NCBI GenBank assembly: GCA_946482625.1
Contig: CAMLSH010000052.1
Location: forward strand, 1 to 13,709
Direction of reading: 5' to 3'
Source: an uncultured Opitutaceae bacterium
GTDB taxonomy: Bacteria > Verrucomicrobiota > Verrucomicrobiae > Opitutales > Opitutaceae
DNA length: 13,709 nt
Shown: piece by piece, positions 8,213-13,709 of the stretch
How the letters are laid out: every line of letters begins with the position of its first letter
Position numbering within the stretch: the stretch's first letter is position 1
Notes under the pieces: generated by a model
Told to the model about the DNA's origin: nothing
Database searches by the model: none
The model's input: only the letters and a program-made list of their open reading frames with translations
Made by a program: the position numbers and the translations under genes

Positions 8213-8232
8213 CGGGCCGGCGAGCCGGCCCG
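8213..8232. terminator. Hairpin between convergent genes, probable bidirectional terminator
   Basis: A perfect 8-bp stem CGGGCCGG / CCGGCCCG closed by a CGAG tetraloop, placed 54 nt after the LacI-type gene and 47 nt after the end of the convergent transporter gene. Neither side has a long T run; the minus side reads CCTTCGTTTC. Position between two gene ends supports termination for both, although the weak tails leave this as probable only. Confidence 0.55.
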
Positions 8233-8279
8233 TCGAAAGCGGTGTCTAGCCGCCGCAGCCCATAGAAGAAAGACCGGCG

Positions 8280-9950
8280 TCAGTGCAGGAAGGCCAGGAC
8301 GAGGAGTTGTGCGGCGAATACGCGAAGAATCATGGTCAGCGGGTAGACAGTGGCGTAGGCCACGGAGGTCGCTTCGGAGCCGGTGACCGTCTGGGCGAAG
8401 GCGAGCGCGGGCGGGTCGGTCATGCTGCCGGCGATGACGCCGCAGAGGCTGACGTAGTTGAGTTTGAGGAAGGCGCGTCCGATGGAGCCGACGACGAGGA
8501 TCGGGACGAGGGTCACGATGGTGCCGAGGAGCATCCAGCGCAGGCCGTCGCCGTTGAGCACGACTTCGAAGAAGGAGCCGCCGGCGCGCAGGCCGACGCA
8601 GGCAAGGAACAACGCGATGCCCATTTCGCGCATGAGGTGGTTGGCGCTGGGCGGCATGTACCAGACCAGCGGTCCAAGGTGGCCGATGCGGCTGAGGATG
8701 ATCGCGATCAGGAGCGGGCCGCCGGCGAGGCCGAGTTTGAGGGCGGCGGGCAGGCCGGGGATGGCGAAGGGGATCGAGCCGGCGAGGACGCCGAGCGCGA
8801 TGCCGACGAAGATCGGGGCGAGACGCGGGTGGTTGAGCTCCTTGGCGGAGTCACCGAGGGCGGTGGCGGCGTCGCGCACGCCGTCTTCGTGCCCGACGAT
8901 GGTGACAACGTCGCCGAATTGGAGGGTGAGCTCGCTGGTGGCGGTGAAGTCTTCGCCGGCGCGAGAAACGCGGGTGACGTTCACATCGAAGCGGGCGAAC
9001 AGGGCGAGTTCGTCGATGCCTTTGCCGAGGACGTTTTCCTTCGTGACGAGCACGCGGCGGGCGGTGAGCGGGCTGGTGCTGGTGGCGGGGACAACTTTTG
9101 TCGGACTGCCGATGGCGAGGCGGAGCTTTTCGAGGCCGTCATCGGGCGCGACGACGGTGACGAGATCGCCGCGTTGCAGCGTGGTGTCGGGGCGGGCGAG
9201 CTGGCTCACGCCATCGCGATGGTGACGAGAGATGATGGCTTTGCCTTCGATGAGGCCAGGTATCCGGGAAATGGTTGCGCCGAAGAGATTGGGGTTCTGG
9301 ACCTCAAGGGTGACGGCGTGGACCTCGCGCTTGTCGAGTTTGCGGGCGTCTTCGAGGGCTTTTGTCTCAGTGCCGATGTTGATGCGGAAGACGAGGCGCA
9401 CGATGATCATGGCGAGGATCGTGCCGATGATGCCGAAGGGGTAGGCGACGGCGTAGGCGAGGCCGGGCTGGGTGAGCATCTCGGGCGTCGTGTCAGGGAA
9501 CTGACGCAAGGCCTGACCGGCGGCGGCGAGGCTGGGCGTGTTGGTGGTGGCGCCGGAGAGCAGGCCGACGGCGGCGGGGAGGGGGACCGAGGCGAATTTA
9601 TAGAGCGCGAAGGTGATCAAGCTGCCGAGCAGCACGGTGGTGGCGGCGAGCATGTTGAGCGACAGGCCCTGGCGCTTGAAGGACGCGAGGAAACCGGGGC
9701 CGACCATGAGGCCGATGGCGAAGACGAAGAGGATGAGGCCGAACTCGCGGATGAACTCGAGGACCTCGTGGTTGACCTCCATGCCGAAGTGGCCGAGGGC
9801 GAGTCCGGAAAACAGCACGCCGGCCATGCCGAGCTTGATGCCGAAGACGCGGATCGCGCCGATGCCGAGGCCGAGCGCGATGACGATGCTCAGCGCGATC
9901 ACCGCGTGGGCGACCGACTCCTGCGTGAATAATGCGATGATCCAATCCAT
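8280..9950 (-). CDS. AspT/YidE-type membrane transporter (aspartate:alanine exchanger family) with two RCK_C domains
   Basis: 556 residues, the usual size for the YidE/YbjL/AspT family. Order: membrane domain 1 (about 1-190) with a family-type loop SGATTNTPSLAAA (132-144), two cytoplasmic RCK_C (TrkA-C) domains (about 205-285 and 293-370; VTLEVQNPNLFG, LQRGDLVTVVAPDDG and LQFGDVVTIVGHEDG are typical), then membrane domain 2 (about 375-555) with the matching loop AGSMTDPPALAFA (507-519). The two loops are the internal repeat expected of the fold. Family members exchange amino acids or dicarboxylates, but most, including YidE, have no proven substrate, so I give none. The frame is open upstream to 10070 into hemN; ATG 9950 is chosen because the family starts directly before the first helix (DWIIALF). 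It lies 58 bp after hemN on the same strand and may be co-transcribed with it. Confidence 0.9.
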   Translation of the reverse strand: MDWIIALFTQESVAHAVIALSIVIALGLGIGAIRVFGIKLGMAGVLFSGLALGHFGMEVNHEVLEFIREFGLILFVFAIGLMVGPGFLASFKRQGLSLNMLAATTVLLGSLITFALYKFASVPLPAAVGLLSGATTNTPSLAAAGQALRQFPDTTPEMLTQPGLAYAVAYPFGIIGTILAMIIVRLVFRINIGTETKALEDARKLDKREVHAVTLEVQNPNLFGATISRIPGLIEGKAIISRHHRDGVSQLARPDTTLQRGDLVTVVAPDDGLEKLRLAIGSPTKVVPATSTSPLTARRVLVTKENVLGKGIDELALFARFDVNVTRVSRAGEDFTATSELTLQFGDVVTIVGHEDGVRDAATALGDSAKELNHPRLAPIFVGIALGVLAGSIPFAIPGLPAALKLGLAGGPLLIAIILSRIGHLGPLVWYMPPSANHLMREMGIALFLACVGLRAGGSFFEVVLNGDGLRWMLLGTIVTLVPILVVGSIGRAFLKLNYVSLCGVIAGSMTDPPALAFAQTVTGSEATSVAYATVYPLTMILRVFAAQLLVLAFLH

Positions 9951-10008
9951 AGTGTTGTGGAGAAAAACGATCCGCCGGCCCGCGAAGATGCGGCCGTTGC
10001 AGATGAGT

Positions 10009-11421
10009 TCAAACCGCTTGTGAATGACGCGTGCCGCCAGTGACGGCGTACGCGTCGAAGTGCTGCGCAATGACGCGCAGGAGCGGAGAGCCGCGTGGAG
10101 TTACACGCAAGGCTTCGTTGGATAATGTGACCACGCCATCGGCGACGAGGCCGGCGAGCGAGGCGAGTTCAGCGGAATACGTTTCCGTGAAAGGGAGTCC
10201 GAGGTCGGAGGAAAGGCGTGCGAAGTCCAGGCGGCGGTCGCACATCAGACGCATGATGATGTGGCGGCGGCGGCGATCTTCGTCGGTGAGGCGGAGTCCG
10301 CGTTGGACGGGCAGCTGACCGGCGGTGAGCATCGCGCGGTACTCGGGTAGGCTGCGTGTGTTTTGGAAATACACGTCGCCCATGCCGGAAATCGCGGACA
10401 TGCCGAACGCGTAGACGGAGGCGCCGGCGCGGGTGCTGTAGCCTTGGAAATTTCGGTGAAGCGTGCCCTCGCGTTGGGCGATGGCGAGTTCGTCGCCGGG
10501 CCGCGCGAAGTGATCGAGGCCGATGTCGATGTAGCCGGCGGCGGTGAGGCGTTCGTGGCCGAGCGCCCAGAGGGCGAAACGGTCTTCGGTGGAGGGCAGC
10601 TGGCCGCGGTCCTCGAAGATTTTTTGTGCGGGTTTTATCCACGGCACATGGGCGTAGCCGAAAACGGAGAGGCGGTCGGGTGAGAGACCGAGCACGGAGT
10701 CGAGCGTCCGGGCAAACGAGTCCACGGTCTGGAGCGGAAGGCCGTAGATGAGATCGACGTTGACGGAGGTGAAGCCGGCGTCGCGGAGCCAGGAGACGGC
10801 CTGTTTATTCAGCGTGTGCGGCTGGTGGCGATGGATGGCGAGTTGGACGCGGCGATCCGTATCCTGAATACCGAGTGAGGCGCGGCGGGCGCCCATGCGG
10901 TGGAGTGCTTCGACCTGCGGGCGCGTCAGGCGTCGGGGGTCGATCTCGACGCTGATCTCGGCGTCGGGGTCGAACTGGAAGTAGCAGTGCAGGATCTCCG
11001 AGAGGCGATCGAGCTGGCGGGCGTTGAAGAAGGTGGGCGTGCCGCCGCCGAGGTGGAGCTGGACGACGCGGCGGTTTCCGTCGAGGCGGAGATTGTAGAG
11101 GGCGATTTCGCGAGCGAGGTCGTCGAGGTAGAGTTCGGCGGCGGATTTATCGCGGGTGATGACGGTGGTGCAGCCGCAGTACCAGCAGCGGGACTCGCAG
11201 AAAGGAAGGTGGACGTAGAGTGAGATGGGCCGGCTGCCGAGGGCGTTGTCCTCGGCGATGGCGTCTTCGACGCGGATCGAGGGGAGGTCGGTGGTGAACT
11301 GGGTGGCGGGCGGATAAGAGGTGTAGCGAGGAGCGCTGGCGGCGTATTTTTTGATCAACTCCAGATCGAGCGGGGGTGTCGCGGCGGGGGCGGACGGGAA
11401 AGCATCATGGTCGGAGATCAT
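10009..11421 (-). CDS. hemN: Oxygen-independent coproporphyrinogen III oxidase (radical SAM)
   Basis: 470 residues, close to E. coli HemN (457). It decarboxylates two propionate side chains of coproporphyrinogen III to vinyl groups, giving protoporphyrinogen IX without oxygen, in the cytoplasm. The radical-SAM cluster motif is CESRCWYCGC, cysteines 75, 79 and 82, preceded by YVHLPF and followed by C84, as in E. coli. Other HemN signatures: PRYTSYPPA (31-39), HLGGGTPTF (123-131), EIDPR (159-163), ASLGIQD (181-187), DLIYGLP (223-229), GLDHFARP (301-308), NFQGYST (324-330) and the C-terminal HemN domain from about 375. These mark true HemN rather than HemW, which lacks the PRYTSYP segment. It implies haem synthesis under low oxygen. 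The start at 11421 gives a family-like N-terminus; no Shine-Dalgarno sequence and no clear FNR box are seen upstream. Confidence 0.96.
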   Translation of the reverse strand: MISDHDAFPSAPAATPPLDLELIKKYAASAPRYTSYPPATQFTTDLPSIRVEDAIAEDNALGSRPISLYVHLPFCESRCWYCGCTTVITRDKSAAELYLDDLAREIALYNLRLDGNRRVVQLHLGGGTPTFFNARQLDRLSEILHCYFQFDPDAEISVEIDPRRLTRPQVEALHRMGARRASLGIQDTDRRVQLAIHRHQPHTLNKQAVSWLRDAGFTSVNVDLIYGLPLQTVDSFARTLDSVLGLSPDRLSVFGYAHVPWIKPAQKIFEDRGQLPSTEDRFALWALGHERLTAAGYIDIGLDHFARPGDELAIAQREGTLHRNFQGYSTRAGASVYAFGMSAISGMGDVYFQNTRSLPEYRAMLTAGQLPVQRGLRLTDEDRRRRHIIMRLMCDRRLDFARLSSDLGLPFTETYSAELASLAGLVADGVVTLSNEALRVTPRGSPLLRVIAQHFDAYAVTGGTRHSQAV

Positions 11422-11561
11422 GTGTGTCGGTGATGGGAAGATGATCGCACGGGGGGCATAAGTTATCTCGGCGGGGTTTGGCGGGGACTACGCAGATTTT
11501 GGTGCGGGGAAACGACGAAGGGGTTGCCGCGCGGCCTGATTTGTAACTCTGCTTGGCCAAC
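11422..11561. promoter_or_regulatory. Divergent intergenic region between hemN and the kelch gene
   Basis: 140 bp separating two divergent starts, so it should hold both promoters. It contains a perfect 10-bp palindrome GCCGCGCGGC at 11526-11535 and a short A/T-rich palindrome ATAA-G-TTAT at 11458-11466; the latter could serve as a -10-like element on either strand. No TTGAT-N4-ATCAA FNR-like site is visible despite the anaerobic role of hemN. Function of the palindromes is a guess. Confidence 0.3.
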
Positions 11562-12698
11562 GTGAGTACGCCTTTTGTCCCCCGGGTTATTCGAAAGATT
11601 TTGCGCACCGTGCATCCGGATCTGCCTGCGCGGGTCGAGGACCAGAAACTTTATCGCGGGCTGAAGCGGCCGGCGGGCGATCTGGACTGGCGGCCGTTAT
11701 GGCGGTGTCCGGAAAAGCGGCTGGACGCCGGTGCGACGCAGGTCGGGGAAAAGCTCTACGTTTTTGGCGGCTATTCGTCGACCAGCCTGGTGATCAGCAT
11801 GGTCGATGTGCTGGATCTGAAACGCGGGGCGTGGTGCGAGCGGTTTCCGATGCCGGCGACGATGGCGCAGTCGCATCTGGCGGTGACCTCGGATGGGCGG
11901 CGATTCGTTTACGCGGTGTCCGGCCAGGTGGGGGCGCAGTGCCATCCGGCGACGCGCGCCTGTTTTGTACTCGATCTGGAAACGCGGACGTGGAGCGACC
12001 TGCCGGCTTTGCCCGAGGCGCGCTACGCGGCGACGCTGCAGCTTTGGAACGGCCGGCTGCATGTGGTGGGCGGCTCGAAAGAAGACCGGCACACGCCGGC
12101 GACCGATCACTGGAGTCTGGCGGTGTCCGAAGGCCGGGCGGTGGAGACGGCGTGGCGGACGGAGGTCCCGATCCCGCGCGGGGGGCCGCATCGAGCGAGC
12201 GCTATTCTGAAGGGCGAGTTGTTCGTTTTCGGCGGGCAGGAAGGCGACTTCGTGGCGATTCCGGGCGATCCGGGTTTCGTATGCACGGGGGATCTTGTCG
12301 ATGAGTGGCATCACACGGAAGTGCATGTGCTGGCTCCCGGAGCGCAGGCATGGCGACGTGCCGCGGATCTGCCGGTGGCGGCTTCACACACTGAGTTTTC
12401 CACGGTGCAGATGGGGAACCGGCTGATCCTTTTTGGCGGTCAACATCACAAAGATAAACAGGCCCGCGTGCTCCGGCTGACGGATGCGATCCAGTGTTAC
12501 GATGCGGATAGCGACACGTGGCGGGTCGTGGGCACGTTGCCGTATCGGGTGAAAACCAACGTCGTCGGATTTCACGACGGCTGGGTTTATTCCGCACTCG
12601 GCCAGCGCGACCGCGGTCCCGCCGATCCCGGTCCGGGCGATGTGGTCGCGCATACCTGGCGCGCGAAAGTCCCGGCAAGTTGGCCCGGTCAGGCGTAG
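11562..12698 (+). CDS. Kelch-repeat beta-propeller protein resembling a plant kelch family
   Basis: 378 residues from GTG 11562; an in-frame TTG at 11553 would add three residues, and a stop at 11544-11546 rules out anything longer. Counting from the TTG, about six kelch blades can be seen, with glycine doublets or equivalents at FGG 71-73, SGQ 123-125, VGG 172-174, FGG 226-228, FGG 294-296 and LGQ 349-351, each followed by an aromatic-containing strand. There is no signal peptide or membrane helix, so it should be cytoplasmic. Motifs LHVVGGSKEDRHTP, VPIPRGGPHRA, GGQEGDF and GQRDRGP match, as I remember it, an Arabidopsis-type kelch family (At1g51540/At3g27220-like) far better than typical bacterial kelch proteins such as NanM. 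Function is unknown in both. It diverges from hemN and converges on a glycosyltransferase gene with a 10-bp 3' overlap. Confidence 0.85.
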   Translation: MSTPFVPRVIRKILRTVHPDLPARVEDQKLYRGLKRPAGDLDWRPLWRCPEKRLDAGATQVGEKLYVFGGYSSTSLVISMVDVLDLKRGAWCERFPMPATMAQSHLAVTSDGRRFVYAVSGQVGAQCHPATRACFVLDLETRTWSDLPALPEARYAATLQLWNGRLHVVGGSKEDRHTPATDHWSLAVSEGRAVETAWRTEVPIPRGGPHRASAILKGELFVFGGQEGDFVAIPGDPGFVCTGDLVDEWHHTEVHVLAPGAQAWRRAADLPVAASHTEFSTVQMGNRLILFGGQHHKDKQARVLRLTDAIQCYDADSDTWRVVGTLPYRVKTNVVGFHDGWVYSALGQRDRGPADPGPGDVVAHTWRAKVPASWPGQA

Positions 12699-13642
12699 AG
12701 GATGGCCCGGGGAATCCTGCGGAGGTGCCAGCAGATCCTTCGGAAGAGCTCCGTCCAGCGAACGAATGTGCCGATCCCGAATTTCAGGCGGAGGTTGTCC
12801 TCGCGGATCATGAGCCGGATGTAGGAGGGATAGAGACGCCGGCCGGCGGGAAGCGTGAAAAAAAAGAAGAACGAGACGTGGATCATGTACTCCGTGCAGG
12901 GGAGATGATTCCAGCCGTTCATGTGGAAGATGCGCACGTCGCGATAAGCGGCTTTTTCCCGGGATTGTTCGAGGAGGCGGACTTGGAAGTTGAACCGGTA
13001 GTCGTGGATCGGACGGATGCCGAGGCTGGCCATCCAGAGGTTGATCAAGGACTGGTCGCCCCAGATGAGATCTTTCGAGTAACGGTCCAGCAGGCGGCGA
13101 AGTTCTTCGAGGTGAGCGGCGGTGCGATAGCGGCGCGGAACGAGGAGCACGCCGGCGTTGCCCGGGCGCTCGGGGAGATCGGTGAGACGATCCTCGCGCA
13201 AACGATGGAGAAGATCGGGATCGTTCGCGTCATAAAAGAGGGGCTTGGGTCCGCTGTAGGATTCCTCGAAGCAGCAGAGTTCCGGCGATGCGAACAGTGT
13301 ATCCAGGGAGCCAGTCACAAAAATGTCGGTGTCGAGGTAGAGCACGTTTTCGTAGCCGGCAAAGACATCGGTCCACAGGAGGAATCGGGCGTAGAATGCG
13401 TCGAGGTCGTAGTTGGTCCGGTTCAACATGGCCGGACCCTTGAGGAACGAGTGCTGGGTGATGTCGACGATCCGCAGGCGGGAATACCGTTTCAGCAAAA
13501 ACTCGATCTGCGCCGGCGAGAAACCCTTTTGGCAGACGACGATTTCCGGGTGGTCCGGAAAGCTTCGTTTCATCGATTCCAGGAAGAGGACGAAGATCGG
13601 GAAATAGTTAGCGAGCAGGGCAACGGCGATGGCGTGAGGCAT
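12689..13642 (-). CDS. GT8-like glycosyltransferase (GT-A fold)
   Basis: 317 residues. The N-terminus has a first beta strand AIAVALLANYF, then the metal-binding DxD in NVLYLDTDIFVTGSL (D104, D106), GNAGVLLV (161-168), WGDQSLINLW (194-203), the RFNFQ stretch (216-220) and IFHMNGWNHLP (238-248). This series (DxD, NAG, DQ, NF, HxxG) is that of GT8 and glycogenin-like retaining transferases, which move a sugar from a nucleotide sugar to a glycan or lipid acceptor with manganese. The C-terminal about 70 residues are basic and aromatic, compatible with membrane association, and include five consecutive phenylalanines (258-262) encoded partly by an eight-base T run. Start at 13642 is the first ATG giving the complete fold; only 67 bases lie upstream in the window, where I see no ribosome-binding site. 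Donor and acceptor cannot be told. Confidence 0.85.
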   Translation of the reverse strand: MPHAIAVALLANYFPIFVLFLESMKRSFPDHPEIVVCQKGFSPAQIEFLLKRYSRLRIVDITQHSFLKGPAMLNRTNYDLDAFYARFLLWTDVFAGYENVLYLDTDIFVTGSLDTLFASPELCCFEESYSGPKPLFYDANDPDLLHRLREDRLTDLPERPGNAGVLLVPRRYRTAAHLEELRRLLDRYSKDLIWGDQSLINLWMASLGIRPIHDYRFNFQVRLLEQSREKAAYRDVRIFHMNGWNHLPCTEYMIHVSFFFFFTLPAGRRLYPSYIRLMIREDNLRLKFGIGTFVRWTELFRRICWHLRRIPRAILYA

Positions 13643-13709
13643 GGGCGTCTGGTGGAAGCAGGACGGGGCAGCTGGCGGGCTTTCGTTTTCTGGAAGGCGG
13701 ATTGCGCCG

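Noticed and set aside
8283..9932. Long plus-strand open frame (549 codons) opposite the AspT/YidE-type gene
   Set aside because: Composition is almost only Gly, Ala, Glu, Asp and Val with no domain; it is the antisense shadow of a GC-rich gene whose real frame has clear transporter motifs.
9977..9995. Imperfect hairpin between hemN and the AspT/YidE-type gene, with TTTTT some 10 nt further on the minus strand
   Set aside because: The stem (GGCC, bulged C, GC / GC, GGCC) is short and the T run is too far away to call a terminator; partial attenuation cannot be excluded.
11405..11608. Small minus-strand open frame (67 codons) overlapping the hemN start and the kelch start
   Set aside because: It crosses both gene starts out of frame, has no signal peptide or motif, and overlaps the likely promoter region.
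1..13709. tRNA, rRNA, CRISPR, transposase, integrase or direct repeat arrays
   Set aside because: None seen on reading both strands; all of the window is accounted for by nine genes and short spacers.

Overview
The window is GC-rich, carries nine protein-coding genes with short spacers, and shows no RNA gene, IS element, phage gene or CRISPR array. Gene content points to a Gram-negative heterotroph. I infer Verrucomicrobiota, probably family Opitutaceae, from the style of the TonB-dependent receptor N-terminus next to a LacI-type regulator, the NagB/PIG-L fusion, the GC-rich terminators and the lack of Shine-Dalgarno sequences. That placement is from memory of the group, not from a search.

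Left part (1-8158). Three minus-strand genes form a tight run: a lipoprotein-like predicted helical-toroid protein of unknown function (4493-2934), a PafA-type alkaline phosphatase (2937-1240, sharing ATGA with the previous gene) and a NagB-type glucosamine-6-phosphate deaminase fused to a PIG-L-type deacetylase (1226 to beyond base 1, cut by the window edge). A perfect 10-bp hairpin (4557-4582) separates them from an upstream minus-strand TonB-dependent receptor (7016-4638). A LacI-family repressor (7121-8158, plus) diverges from the receptor across a 104-bp gap with two short inverted repeats. This looks like a regulated nutrient-uptake locus: import through the outer membrane, extracytoplasmic processing and dephosphorylation, then cytoplasmic deacetylation/deamination of an amino sugar. 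The substrate is not readable from the sequence.

Middle (8159-11421). A GC-rich hairpin (8213-8232) lies between convergent genes. Then come a minus-strand AspT/YidE-type transporter with two RCK_C (TrkA-C) domains (9950-8280) and hemN, the oxygen-independent coproporphyrinogen III oxidase (11421-10009), 58 bp apart and possibly co-transcribed.

Right part (11422-13709). A kelch-repeat beta-propeller protein (plus) whose motifs strongly recall a plant kelch family faces a GT8-like glycosyltransferase (minus); their 3' ends overlap by 10 bp. The glycosyltransferase gene contains an eight-base homopolymer.

Across the whole window none of the nine chosen starts has a recognisable Shine-Dalgarno sequence; the leaders are rich in C and A instead. 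No gene-free stretch exceeds 300 bases.
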